64,000 nucleotides of DNA from UBA6115 sp040776985 (GCA_040776985.1 JAXGZL010000001.1:434001-498000), one strand, 5' to 3'; shown: positions 25,305 through 33,586, numbered from the stretch's first letter. Notes: generated by a model from the sequence alone, not told the origin. Program-made: numbers and translations.

Positions 25305-26475
25305 AAAAAGATTGGCACAGCTGATAAAAGACCAGCGGCCCATGCCTGACCCCGCCTTTGATGCGCAGATTGACGCCCGCGCAAGGCAACTGGTCAGGGA
25401 AGAAATAAAGATGAAAAAGAAGATATCCGTATTGGCCGTCTGTGTGGCCCTGATTTTGTCCCTGGCATTGTTTGGCGCGGTGGCGGAGTTCATGGGCCTC
25501 AACCTGTTTGAAATCTTCGGCAGGCAGGATGAACGCCTTGCGCAGTTGGCACCGGAGGCCGCGCTTCCGGAAATATCCCCCGTCAACATAATCAATCAGA
25601 GCACAGAAGAAGCCAGCACCGCCGCCATCACCAGCGCCTACTATGATGGACAGTCCCTGATGGTGGGCTACCTCATTGAGAATGGAAACCGGTTGGAGGC
25701 CTTCACCCCCACGGCGGATCAGCTCTCCCGGATGGAGAAGGACAGCAATCCGCCCATCATCATGATCACCGACCCCCAAACAGAAGGCTTGATCAGGCAG
25801 TGGAACGAAGCCGTTCAGGCAAGCAAGCCTTTTGGGTTTATACAACGCAGCCTGAGTGTCAGCGACCACACCACAACAAACGATGGCCTGGACCTGCCCG
25901 CAAGCAGCGAAAATCAGCAGCCAGGGGATGGTCAAACCCTGTACGCCCTCAGGGAGTATGAAAGCCCGCTGCCTCAGGCTGCGCAGAATCAGGAACTCCT
26001 GAAGATTGAAATCGGTCTTGGCAAAGCATTGGTTTACCGGTACTTTGACGGCAAGACGGCCTATATCCGCCATGAGCGCCAAGATCTTGAACCCCTGAAG
26101 GCCTTCGTCTGGCGTGCGGATGCGAAAACCCGGCAATATGAGGGAGAAGGAGTCTTTCTTGAGCGCCCGGTCAAAGCCAATGCCACCGTCTCAGCCGCTT
26201 ATGCGCAGGTGACGCTGCGCATGACAGACGGGATGTTTCCGCCACTTCCGGAGGATGCCTGGTATGCTGTAAAGCTGCTGGACGAAAACCAAAGGCCGCT
26301 GCGGGCACAAAACAGCGGCGGGGAAAATGTCAGCACCATGACCGTTTCCTTTGACGGCACTGGCCACCTGCCCCAATTCCTGACGTTTGAGTTCAAGGTG
26401 GAAAGTGAAAAGGGCGAGGTTATTGATCCTGCATTACAACAGACCATGACCCTCCAGCTTCGCCCCGCGGAGTAG
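25297..26475 (+). CDS. Membrane-anchored anti-sigma-like protein (DUF4179-like plan)
   Basis: 392 residues starting at GTG 25297 (GGAGG upstream), overlapping the sigma gene. A charged cytoplasmic segment of about 40 residues (MDEKRLAQLIKDQRPMPDPAFDAQIDARARQLVREEI) is followed by one transmembrane helix (about 43-63) and a 330-residue extracellular part. That part contains Ser/Thr/Gln-rich linkers and beta-rich segments. The position and topology fit an anti-sigma factor that holds the adjacent sigma factor and senses something outside. I do not see a known ligand-binding domain. Ends with TAG. Confidence 0.72.
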   Translation: MDEKRLAQLIKDQRPMPDPAFDAQIDARARQLVREEIKMKKKISVLAVCVALILSLALFGAVAEFMGLNLFEIFGRQDERLAQLAPEAALPEISPVNIINQSTEEASTAAITSAYYDGQSLMVGYLIENGNRLEAFTPTADQLSRMEKDSNPPIIMITDPQTEGLIRQWNEAVQASKPFGFIQRSLSVSDHTTTNDGLDLPASSENQQPGDGQTLYALREYESPLPQAAQNQELLKIEIGLGKALVYRYFDGKTAYIRHERQDLEPLKAFVWRADAKTRQYEGEGVFLERPVKANATVSAAYAQVTLRMTDGMFPPLPEDAWYAVKLLDENQRPLRAQNSGGENVSTMTVSFDGTGHLPQFLTFEFKVESEKGEVIDPALQQTMTLQLRPAE

Positions 26476-26515
26476 GGACGGCCCTGCACGATCTGCCTGA
26501 AATGGATAAGGTATC

Positions 26516-26556
26516 ATCCGCTGATCAGGAGGACGGAATCCTCCTGATCAGCGGAT
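26516..26556. repeat. Perfect 18-bp inverted repeat
   Basis: Arms 26516-26533 and 26539-26556 are exact reverse complements around a CGGAA loop, in the 205-base gap after the anti-sigma gene. There is no T-tract, so it is not a classical terminator. A second, 7-bp palindrome lies at 26602-26618. Confidence 0.7.
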
Positions 26557-26650
26557 ATGCATTGCCCCTTAAGGTCTTTGATGTTTCCCGCATAATGGCA
26601 GGACAGCCGGTGGCTGTCAAACCCGCTGGCTCAAGCCTCTAAAAATATGG

Positions 26651-26656
26651 TATAAT
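26651..26656 (+). promoter_or_regulatory. -10 element for the DUF1934 operon
   Basis: TATAAT with the extended -10 TGG in front, 24 bases before the ATG at 26681 and ten bases before AAAGGAGGTG. No good -35 is visible. Confidence 0.6.
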
Positions 26657-26680
26657 AGCCTTGTAAAGGAGGTGTGTCGC

Positions 26681-27127
26681 ATGCGCGCGAAACCCGTCAG
26701 ACTGACAGTCACCGGAGTGGCTTACAACCGCAATGAAGAGGATGAAGCCATGCGGCTGACCACTTTTGGCACCCTGTCCGGCAGCCCCAAGCAGTGGAAA
26801 CTGCGCTATACCGAGCGGCAGGCGGACAGCGACGAAAAACATGACATCACCATGACCATGGGAGAAGGTGTGGTCACCGTGATGCGAAAAGGCGCCTTTG
26901 GCAGCGACCTGGTCTTTCAGAAGGGCCACCGCTATGAAGGCAGCTACCGCACCCCCTATGGCGACCTGGCCATGGGCATCTTCCCCACCCAGGTGGATTA
27001 CAAGGTGGACGACGACGGCGCCGGGGAGGTCAGCCTGCGCTATCAGCTGGACATCCAGGGGCGCTACACCTCCGTCCACAAGCTGGACATCGCCTTTGAA
27101 GCCTCCAAGCCGGATGGCAGGGCTTGA
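26681..27127 (+). CDS. DUF1934 (YwiB-like) beta-barrel protein
   Basis: 148 residues from ATG at 26681 behind a near-perfect ribosome site (AAAGGAGGTG). Pattern of the DUF1934 family, a small cytoplasmic calycin-like beta-barrel: LTVTGVAYN, GTLSGSPKQWKLRYTE, YRTPYGDLAMGIFPTQVDYKVDDDGAGEVSLRYQLDIQG. Function is unknown. First gene of a chain in which each gene overlaps the next. Confidence 0.88.
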   Translation: MRAKPVRLTVTGVAYNRNEEDEAMRLTTFGTLSGSPKQWKLRYTERQADSDEKHDITMTMGEGVVTVMRKGAFGSDLVFQKGHRYEGSYRTPYGDLAMGIFPTQVDYKVDDDGAGEVSLRYQLDIQGRYTSVHKLDIAFEASKPDGRA

Positions 27128-27614
27128 CCAGGAGACGCTGAGGCTTTCCGCCCTGCTGGAACACAGGGGTTTTGTCCGCAGGGACCGCTCCGGGCGCGCC
27201 CTGTTTGCAAGCGACGCGCCCCGCCGCGCCCCTGAGGCCTGGACAATGCTTCAGGCCAGGCTGGCTGAAAACGGCTGCACCCTCTGCCTGGACAAGGGCC
27301 TGGCTTTGATCAGTTGGACTTTTGAAAAGAGCCTGGCATTCACCCAGGCTCTTTCTGTCCCCATGGGCTGGGAAAACGGGGAGGATTCCCTGAGCGGCTT
27401 TTGCCGCATCCTGGCCTGGCACCAGGCCCGCTTTGAACCGGGGATGCTGCCCCATTTCCACGCCCTGCTTCTGCTGTGGGACGCCGGCAAGGGGGAGGCC
27501 CTGCGCCGCCAGGCGGAAATCAGCCTGGCCACATCCCTCAGGGAAGGAGTGCCCCTCCCCGCCTATCTTCTGCCCCTTCTGCTGACCCTGCCTGAAAGGA
27601 GGCCGCCATGCTGA
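27114..27614 (+). CDS. Hypothetical protein
   Basis: 166 residues from ATG at 27114, overlapping the end of the DUF1934 gene by 14 bases; the stop overlaps the next gene's start. Composition is cytoplasmic, rich in Leu, Ala and Arg, with a likely helical C-terminal half (MLPHFHALLLLWDAGKGEALRRQAEISLATSLREG). No motif or family recognised. Open frame, codon use like its neighbours and tight overlap on both sides support a real gene. Confidence 0.7.
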   Translation: MAGLDQETLRLSALLEHRGFVRRDRSGRALFASDAPRRAPEAWTMLQARLAENGCTLCLDKGLALISWTFEKSLAFTQALSVPMGWENGEDSLSGFCRILAWHQARFEPGMLPHFHALLLLWDAGKGEALRRQAEISLATSLREGVPLPAYLLPLLLTLPERRPPC

Positions 27615-28276
27615 TCACCTACAACGGACATTCCGAGTTTTTGCTGCAGACCGCGGACGGACAACGCATCCTGATAGACCCCTACGATCCCCAGGCCGGC
27701 TACCCCATGAAGCGCCAGCAAGCGGACCTGGTCTGCATCTCCCATCACCATTTTGACCACAACCACCTGGACAAGGTGGACGGCAGTCCCGTGGTGGTGG
27801 ACACCGAGGGCAGGCATCATCCGCTGCCCGGCGTCACCGTCACCGGCTTTCCCGCCTTCCACGATGACGAGCGGGGCGCCAAAAGGGGCGGCATCCTCTG
27901 CCTGATGATTGAGGCCGAGGGCCTCAAGGTGCTGCACCTGGGGGACCTGGGCGCGATGCCGGACGAGGAGCTTGCAAAAAACCTGTTCATGCCGGATGTG
28001 CTGCTGATCCCGGTGGGCGGCTTTTACACCATTGACGCCAAACAGGCCGGGGAGCTGATCCAGCGCCTGCAGCCCCGGGTGGTCATCCCCATGCACTTCC
28101 GCAACGACAAGGGCGGCTTTGCCAACATCAGCACGCTGAGCCCCTTCCTGGAGGCCATGCAGCCCGCCCAGCCCAGCTATCAGCCGGTCCTCCGCGTGAC
28201 CCGGGGCGACCTGAGCGAGCAGCCCCGGCTGGTGGTGCTGGACATCCAGCCAGAGGAAGCAAATGCAAATCCCTGA
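27608..28276 (+). CDS. Metallo-beta-lactamase-fold hydrolase
   Basis: 222 residues with the zinc-binding HHHFDHNH (HxHxDH core) near residue 45, HLGDLG near 115 and a final His in VVIPMHFRND. This is the UlaG/UPF0173-like branch of metal-dependent hydrolases. The substrate is not identifiable. ATG at 27608 follows AAAGGAGG and overlaps the preceding gene by seven bases; the end overlaps the FtsB-like gene by 14 bases. Confidence 0.88.
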   Translation: MLITYNGHSEFLLQTADGQRILIDPYDPQAGYPMKRQQADLVCISHHHFDHNHLDKVDGSPVVVDTEGRHHPLPGVTVTGFPAFHDDERGAKRGGILCLMIEAEGLKVLHLGDLGAMPDEELAKNLFMPDVLLIPVGGFYTIDAKQAGELIQRLQPRVVIPMHFRNDKGGFANISTLSPFLEAMQPAQPSYQPVLRVTRGDLSEQPRLVVLDIQPEEANANP

Positions 28277-28643
28277 GCCCCAGAAGAAAACCGGCCGCAA
28301 ACCCGCCTCCCTGCGCCTGTGGCGCCTGGGGCAAAAGCGGGTGCCCTTTTATGGCCTGCTGATCGTCTGCCTGGCCGTCCTCATCATGGGCTGGATCCTG
28401 TCTGAAAACTATAACCGGGACATCGCCCGGCTGATGGCGCAGATTGACGCCGCCAACGAGCAGGTCTTCGCCAAGGAGCGGGAAAACCTCAAGCTGTCTG
28501 AAAAGGTGCGCCTGGCGGCCAGCGACAGCTTTATCGCCAATGAGGCGCGCACCCAGTATGGCTATATCTTCCCCGGGGAGATCCGCTTTGTGGTGACCAA
28601 CCCCGAGGTGCTGGGCCTGCCCCCCGCCACCAGCGCGCCATGA
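28263..28643 (+). CDS. FtsB/DivIC family septum formation protein
   Basis: 126 residues: basic cytoplasmic tail, one transmembrane helix (about 29-48), then a coiled-coil (NYNRDIARLMAQIDAANEQVFAKERENLKLSEKV). The conserved ending is FIANEARTQYGYIFPGEIRFVV. This is the layout of DivIC/FtsB, which joins FtsL and DivIB at the division septum. It overlaps both neighbours, linking division, a hydrolase and an exopolyphosphatase-like protein in one transcript. Confidence 0.9.
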   Translation: MQIPEPQKKTGRKPASLRLWRLGQKRVPFYGLLIVCLAVLIMGWILSENYNRDIARLMAQIDAANEQVFAKERENLKLSEKVRLAASDSFIANEARTQYGYIFPGEIRFVVTNPEVLGLPPATSAP

Positions 28644-29614
28644 GGGAGATTGTTCCCCGCTGCGGCGCCATCATGATTGGCTCCAACTCCACCCGGATGC
28701 TGACGGCGGACCTGGACGCCCGGCTTTCAAACCCTGTGTACGGCCGCCGGGAAACCCGGCTGTTCCTGTCTTTGGGCCATCAAAACCGCTTTCCCCTGCA
28801 GGCCATTCAAACCGCCTGCCAGGATGTGGCCGCCCTATATAACGAGGCCCGGGTGGGCGGCGCCCAGAAGGCTCTGCTGATGGCCACCAGCGCCGTCCGG
28901 GACAGTGAGAACAGCAAGGATCTGGCCTATGCGCTGCTTCAGGCCACCGGGCTTAGCCTGCAGGTGATAAGCGGCGAGGAGGAGGCCGCCTATTCCTTCT
29001 GGGGCGCTGTGCATCCCTTCTCCCGGACGGAGATGGCCGGGGTGATGGACATCGGCGGCGGCTCCACCGAGGTTGCCCTGGGCCTGCCGGGGGAACAGCC
29101 CCTCAGCCACAGCCTGCAGCTGGGCGCCTCCAGGCTATATGCCCTGCAGCCCATCAGCAGCCCCAAGGACGCGGACAGGGCCCTCATGCTGGCCCGGCAG
29201 ATGGCGCAAAAGGGCCTGCAGTCCCTCACCCACAAAACCCTCACCCTGCCCTCCAGCCGCTGGGCGGATCCCAAACGCTGGATCCTGGTGGGCGGCACCG
29301 GCACCGCCCTGGTCAGCCTGCTGCAGGGCAGCCTCTACCACCGGGGGCAGCCGGACGCCCTGTTCACCCGGGCCAAGCTGCTGATCACCCTTCGCAAACT
29401 GGCTGCCCTCAGCCCGGAAGCAAGGGCTGCCCTTCCCGGCATGACCCCGGGGAGGGAGCATATCCTGCCCACCGGCCTGGCCGTGCTGGCCGCGCTGATG
29501 GACGCCCTTCAACTGGACGCCATGGCCGTCACCAGCCGCAACAACACCGACGGGGTGCTGTGGCGCTGGGCAACCCGGGGCAATATCAAAGCATCCTCAT
29601 CACCGGCATCATGA
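28640..29614 (+). CDS. Ppx/GppA family phosphatase
   Basis: 324 residues of the ASKHA-fold Ppx/GppA family: IGSNSTRMLTAD (phosphate-1), MATSAVRDSENS, ISGEEEAAYSFWGA, and MDIGGGSTEVAL (phosphate-2). It would hydrolyse polyphosphate or the pppGpp 5' phosphate. It has only the N-terminal two-domain part, as in the short exopolyphosphatase class. The start overlaps the FtsB-like gene by four bases (ATGA). Confidence 0.92.
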   Translation: MREIVPRCGAIMIGSNSTRMLTADLDARLSNPVYGRRETRLFLSLGHQNRFPLQAIQTACQDVAALYNEARVGGAQKALLMATSAVRDSENSKDLAYALLQATGLSLQVISGEEEAAYSFWGAVHPFSRTEMAGVMDIGGGSTEVALGLPGEQPLSHSLQLGASRLYALQPISSPKDADRALMLARQMAQKGLQSLTHKTLTLPSSRWADPKRWILVGGTGTALVSLLQGSLYHRGQPDALFTRAKLLITLRKLAALSPEARAALPGMTPGREHILPTGLAVLAALMDALQLDAMAVTSRNNTDGVLWRWATRGNIKASSSPAS

Positions 29615-29643
29615 TGCCATGACCAGATAAAGGAGACATCATC

Positions 29644-30351
29644 TTGCGCAGAAAACAGCTTTTCATCCTGACCCTTTGCTTTGCCCTGTTGCTCAGCGTC
29701 CTGCCGGCTGCCGCCCAGGTACAGCTGCAGGGCTTTAACAACGGCTATCAGTACGTCACCTTTGGCAGCTATCCCCACAGCAAGGAAGGCGAAAAACAGC
29801 CCATCCTCTGGCGGGTGATGCAGGCGGGCCAGGGCAGGGCCTATCTGATCAGCGACAAAATCCTGGATGTGAAACGGGTGGATGGGGACCAGCGCAACTA
29901 TAAAAATAAAGGCTGGCTGAAAAGCGAGCTGCATGCCTGGCTGCAGTCAGCCTTCCTCCCCGCCGCCTTCAGCGAGGCGGAGCAGGAGGCCCTGATCGAG
30001 GACCCGGAGCTGGGGAAGGTCAGCCTGCCCAGTTCAGAGGACATCAAGGAAGCCTCCTTCGGCTTTCTGAACAACAAAAGCCGCTATTTCTATGGCACGG
30101 ACTATGCCTATGCCCAGGGGCTGTACAGCTATACAAGGAACAAGCACAGCCCCATCTTCACCCGCACCATCTCCAGCAAGGCCCATGCCCACCGCAGCAC
30201 CAAGGTGGACGGCGCCATCGGCTTTATCGGCGTGGAATCAGACGACCTGGGCCTGCTGCCCGTCATCTGGCTGGACACGGATAAAGTCCAGGCGCTTTCC
30301 GGCAGCGGCGCCCAGATGGATCCGCTGGTGCTGGCGCCGGCGGGGGAATAA
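29644..30351 (+). CDS. Secreted DUF6273-like protein
   Basis: 235 residues starting at TTG 29644 behind AAAGGAG. Signal peptide to about residue 24 (LPAAAQ). The mature part has the pattern of DUF6273: YQYVTFGSYPHSKEGEKQPILWRVMQ, AYLISDKILD, LHAWLQSAFLPAAFSEAEQEAL, and a late GVIP-like segment. The family occurs on the surface of Clostridia, with unknown function. It sits 29 bases after the Ppx/GppA gene. Confidence 0.8.
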   Translation: MRRKQLFILTLCFALLLSVLPAAAQVQLQGFNNGYQYVTFGSYPHSKEGEKQPILWRVMQAGQGRAYLISDKILDVKRVDGDQRNYKNKGWLKSELHAWLQSAFLPAAFSEAEQEALIEDPELGKVSLPSSEDIKEASFGFLNNKSRYFYGTDYAYAQGLYSYTRNKHSPIFTRTISSKAHAHRSTKVDGAIGFIGVESDDLGLLPVIWLDTDKVQALSGSGAQMDPLVLAPAGE

Positions 30352-30365
30352 CAGAACAGATTATT

Positions 30366-30421
30366 GGGGAAGGGGGCTTTTTCAAAAGCCCCCTTCCCCA
30401 AACCCCATCCCTGAAAACTTT
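30366..30421. repeat. Long hairpin plus C-rich tail between convergent genes
   Basis: A perfect 16-bp stem (30366-30381 with 30384-30399), then AAACCCCATCCC and AAAACTTTA. Same design as the element at 21276-21320. Here it separates two convergent genes and may work as a terminator despite lacking an adjacent T-run. Confidence 0.7.
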
Positions 30422-30428
30422 ATTTTGA

Positions 30429-30680
30429 TTATCCCTGCTTGACAGTGATCAGAAGGAGTTTTTCCCTTCTGCTCATTTTTTTGATCTGGGCTTCCCGCTT
30501 CCGGGCTTCGGAGGGGTCGTCGAATTCCTCCTGGTACACCAGGCTGACCGGCAGACGGGAGCAGGTGTATTTGGCGCCCTTGCCCTCGGCGTGGTCCCGG
30601 ATACGCTTTTCCAGGTTGTTGGTCCAGCCGGTATAAAGGCTGCCGTCGCTGCACTGCAGCATGTACACATAGTTCATCAT
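30429..30680 (-). CDS. GIY-YIG nuclease family protein (UPF0213/YhbQ-like)
   Basis: 83 residues containing the GIY-YIG core as YVYMLQCSDGSLYTGWTNNLEKRIRDHAEGKGAKYT and the later Glu region EARKREAQIKKMSRREKLLL. Small stand-alone GIY-YIG proteins are predicted DNA endonucleases of unclear role. GAGGG precedes ATGATG at the start. Eight bases downstream of the TfoX-like gene. Confidence 0.92.
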   Translation of the reverse strand: MMNYVYMLQCSDGSLYTGWTNNLEKRIRDHAEGKGAKYTCSRLPVSLVYQEEFDDPSEARKREAQIKKMSRREKLLLITVKQG

Positions 30681-30688
30681 GGATGCCC

Positions 30689-31009
30689 TCAGGCCTTTTT
30701 CTTCCTGGGCCTGGGAAGGGGCGTCACCTGCTCCAGAATCCTCACGATTTCCTGTGAGAACGCCGCGTTGTCAATGTCCAGGATGTGGTGCTCCCGGGCG
30801 CCCGCATAGGGAAATCCGCTGGCGGCGCCCTGCATCCGGTCCTCCAGCTCCGGAAGCTTCTTCACATACACCGTGTTGTCGCAGACCAGCAGCACTGGCT
30901 TATCGTTTACATACACCATGTACTCGCCAAACATCTTCCGGTGGCGGACGCTGCCCGCGCCCCGGATCTGGTCGCAGACAAACTCAACGTATTCAAGCGA
31001 AGTCGCCAT
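30689..31009 (-). CDS. TfoX N-terminal domain protein
   Basis: 106 residues matching the TfoX/Sxy N-terminal domain: LEYVEFVCDQIRGAGSVRHRKMFGEYMVYVNDKPVLLVCDNTVYVKK. The C-terminal TfoX domain is absent, as in many stand-alone relatives. Sxy regulates competence in gammaproteobacteria; for Bacillota homologues no role is established. Lys/Arg-rich tail (PRPRKKKA). Confidence 0.88.
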   Translation of the reverse strand: MATSLEYVEFVCDQIRGAGSVRHRKMFGEYMVYVNDKPVLLVCDNTVYVKKLPELEDRMQGAASGFPYAGAREHHILDIDNAAFSQEIVRILEQVTPLPRPRKKKA

Positions 31010-31024
31010 GTCAGGCCCCCTTTT

Positions 31025-32029
31025 TTATCCGATGATCAGCAGGAGCACCCTGGGCCCCAGGATGATCAGCCCCACAATCGCGGCAATGAGGGCGCAGACC
31101 AGCACCGCGCCCGCCGCCGTGTCCTTGGCCAGCTTGGCCAGGGGATGGTTTTCGTTTACCTTCAGGTCAATGGCGGCCTCAATGGCGGTGTTGACCAGCT
31201 CCGCCGCCAGCACCTGGCCAAAGAGAATCAGCAGGATGCACCACTCCAGCGCGCTCACCTTCAGCAGATAGGCCAGCACCACCACCAGGGTCATCATGCC
31301 AAAGTGGATCACCATGTTGCGCTCCGCCTTCAGCCCGCTGATGATCCCGTCCCCGGCATGGGCAAAGCTCATCAGCAGCGTGGGCGTACGGTCGGGAGGC
31401 AGTTGGTCCCCCAGGCTCTTGTTCCCCTGGAAATAGGCGCTGACAAAGCTGGTGAACACCAGCAGATAAAAGCCGGACACCAGAAAGCCCGCCAGCACGT
31501 CGCTCAGGTAGTGTACCCCAAGGTAGACCCGGCTGATGCCCACCAGGGCGATGACGAGCAGGAGCACCGCGCTGCCCCAGGCCTTTGTCCGGCGCTTTGC
31601 CCGGGAGCGCCAGAGCAGATAGATCAAAAAGCCGTAGAAGGCCGCCGCGGCCATGCTGTGCCCGCTGGGAAAGCTGTACCCCGCCTCCACCACCAGGGGC
31701 GGAATCCCCACCGGACGGTGACGGGTGAACAGCGCCTTCAATCCCAGGTTCAAGATCACCGATATCCCCAGGTTGGCAATCAGGGGCACCTGCAGGCGGT
31801 TTTTGCGCACCAGCCAGATCAGCCCCAGACTTAACACCACCAACACAGGTGCAGAGGCCAGCTGGGTGATCAGGCGCATCAGGCTGGTCATAAAGGGGCT
31901 GCGCTGCCCCGCCACCGCCAGGGACACCTGCATGTCCAGTGGCTGCAGGGCCTCGATGGACAGCGCCATCAACACAAAGGCGGTGATCAGCAGCAGCGCC
32001 AGCAGCCATTTCCAGTGCTTTTTTATCAT
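31025..32029 (-). CDS. Fusion of a PAP2 phosphatase and a DgkA-type lipid kinase
   Basis: 334 residues. N-terminal half (about 1-205): membrane PAP2 phosphatase with KALFTRHRP, SFPSGHS and SRVYLGVHYLSDVLAG, the three catalytic motifs. C-terminal half (about 215-334): small integral-membrane kinase of the DgkA/undecaprenol kinase family, with GLKAERNMVIHFG and AELVNTAIEAAIDLKVNENHPLAKLAKDTAAGAVLV. Both act on lipid phosphates in the membrane, most likely undecaprenyl (pyro)phosphate dephosphorylation and undecaprenol phosphorylation for wall precursor recycling. One polypeptide thus carries opposing activities. Confidence 0.9.
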   Translation of the reverse strand: MIKKHWKWLLALLLITAFVLMALSIEALQPLDMQVSLAVAGQRSPFMTSLMRLITQLASAPVLVVLSLGLIWLVRKNRLQVPLIANLGISVILNLGLKALFTRHRPVGIPPLVVEAGYSFPSGHSMAAAAFYGFLIYLLWRSRAKRRTKAWGSAVLLLVIALVGISRVYLGVHYLSDVLAGFLVSGFYLLVFTSFVSAYFQGNKSLGDQLPPDRTPTLLMSFAHAGDGIISGLKAERNMVIHFGMMTLVVVLAYLLKVSALEWCILLILFGQVLAAELVNTAIEAAIDLKVNENHPLAKLAKDTAAGAVLVCALIAAIVGLIILGPRVLLLIIG

Positions 32030-32043
32030 CAGGCGTTCTGTCC

Positions 32044-33330
32044 TTACTTCGGCCGGATGGCGTCCTTCCCGCCCATATAGGGCCTGAGGGCCTCCGGAAT
32101 GGTGACGGAGCCGTCGGCCTGCAGGTGGTTTTCCAGGTAGGCGATCAGCATCCGGGGTGGGGCCACCACGGTGTTGTTCAGGGTATGGGGGATAAAGCGC
32201 TTGCCGTTCTCATCCCGGGCGCGGATGCGCAGCCGTCTGGCCTGGGCGTCCCCCAGGTTGGAGCAGCTGCCCACCTCAAAGTACTTCTGCTGCCGGGGGC
32301 TCCAGGCCTCCACATCGCAGGAAATCACCTTCAGGTCAGCCAGGTCGCCGCTGCAGCATTCCAGGGTCCTTACAGGGATATCCATGCTTCGGAAAAAGTC
32401 CACCGCGTTTTGCCACAGCCTTTCATACCACATCATGCTGTCCTCGGGCCTGCACACCACCACCATCTCCTGTTTTTCAAACTGGTGGATGCGGTACACG
32501 CCCCGCTCCTCAATGCCGTGGGCGCCCACCTCCTTGCGGAAGCAGGGGGAATAGCTGGTCAGGGCCTGGGGCAGCTCCGCCTCCTCCAGGATGGTGTCAA
32601 TGAACTTGCCGATCATGGAGTGCTCGCTGGTGCCGATCAGGTAGAGGTCCTCCCCCTCAATCTTGTACATCATGTTTTCCATTTCGGTAAAGCTCATCAC
32701 CCCGGTCACCACCTCGCTCCTGATCATGAAGGGCGGGATGTAGTAGGTGAAGCCCCGGTCAATCATAAAGTCCCGGGCGTAGGAGAGGATGGCGGAATGC
32801 AGCCGCGCGATGTCCCCCTTCAGGTAGTAAAAACCGGAGCCGCTGGTCTTCCGGGCGGAATCCAGGTCAATCCCGTCAAGGCGCTCCATGATGCCCACAT
32901 GGTAGGGCACCTCAAAGTCAGGCACCACCGGCTCGCCAAAGCGCTCCAGCTCCACATTTTCGCTGTCGTCCTTGCCCAGGGGCACGGAGGGGTGCATGAT
33001 CTGGGGAATCACCATCATCTTTTCCCGGATGGCCTCGGCGTATTCCGCCTCCTTGCGCTCCAGCTCCGCCAGCTCATCCTGCATGGCCTTCACCTGCTGC
33101 TTGGCTTCCTCCGCCTCCGCCTTCTGGCCCTTTTGCATCATGCCGCCGATCTGCTTGGAGATGGCGTTGCGCTGGCTGCGCAGATAGTCCGCCCGCTGGA
33201 TGGCCTCCCGGTTGAGCCGGTCCAGCTCAATCACCTCATCCACCAGGGGGAGCCGGTCATGCTGAAACTTCCTGCGGATGTTCTCCCGCACCATCTCCGG
33301 GTTGTCTCTGATCAGGTTGATATCAATCAT
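32044..33330 (-). CDS. serS: Seryl-tRNA synthetase
   Basis: 428 residues from ATG at 33330 (AAGGAGG upstream; MIDINLIRDNPEMVRENI is the usual SerRS start). An N-terminal coiled-coil arm (about 30-100) binds the long variable arm of tRNA-Ser. The class II core has motif 2 near PCFRKEVGAHGIEERGVYRIHQFEKQE and motif 3 with NNTVVAPPRMLIAYLENHLQADGSVTIPEALRPY. Charged tRNA level controls it through the T-box leader upstream (33340-33550). Confidence 0.97.
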   Translation of the reverse strand: MIDINLIRDNPEMVRENIRRKFQHDRLPLVDEVIELDRLNREAIQRADYLRSQRNAISKQIGGMMQKGQKAEAEEAKQQVKAMQDELAELERKEAEYAEAIREKMMVIPQIMHPSVPLGKDDSENVELERFGEPVVPDFEVPYHVGIMERLDGIDLDSARKTSGSGFYYLKGDIARLHSAILSYARDFMIDRGFTYYIPPFMIRSEVVTGVMSFTEMENMMYKIEGEDLYLIGTSEHSMIGKFIDTILEEAELPQALTSYSPCFRKEVGAHGIEERGVYRIHQFEKQEMVVVCRPEDSMMWYERLWQNAVDFFRSMDIPVRTLECCSGDLADLKVISCDVEAWSPRQQKYFEVGSCSNLGDAQARRLRIRARDENGKRFIPHTLNNTVVAPPRMLIAYLENHLQADGSVTIPEALRPYMGGKDAIRPK

Positions 33331-33339
33331 GCTGTTCTT

Positions 33340-33550
33340 CCTCCTTAAAAAGTATGGACCCTTCTGCCCCCATGGGACGGAAGGATCCGCGTTGCCACCC
33401 AAATTGCCGCTTTCACGGCCACTTATCAAGCGCTAAGGGGCTTAGCCCTGCGGCCTTCATCTGGAAATGGACCAGCTGCCTCCGCCACCGGGCTTGCACC
33501 CTCCCCGGCTCGCTGATGGTTTCAAACAACCTTGGTTTCCTTTGCCGCAA
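33340..33550 (-). promoter_or_regulatory. T-box riboswitch leader of serS
   Basis: Between promoter and serS the leader contains an apical stem I region (AGCGAGCCGGGGAGGGTGC then AAGCCCGG) and, near 33404-33387, the T-box sequence GGGTGGCAACGCGG. Its TGGC can pair with the acceptor end of uncharged tRNA. A terminator stem with three weak or mismatched pairs (33388-33356) followed by a T-run (33351-33347) overlaps it, giving the antiterminator/terminator choice. The specifier codon is probably a serine codon (AGC or TCC both occur in stem I); I cannot decide which. Confidence 0.88.
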
Positions 33551-33557
33551 TGCCGTT

Positions 33558-33586
33558 ATTATACGCAAAGCAGGGGCAATTATCAA
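33558..33586 (-). promoter_or_regulatory. Promoter of serS
   Basis: TTGATA (33586-33581), 17-base spacer and TATAAT (33563-33558) on the minus strand. The -35 overlaps the stop codon of folA, so serS is transcribed independently of thyA-folA. Confidence 0.85.

Noticed and set aside
25297..26475. Calling the sigma-linked membrane protein an RsgI-type polysaccharide sensor
   Set aside because: The topology fits an anti-sigma factor, but no carbohydrate-binding module is visible in the extracellular part.
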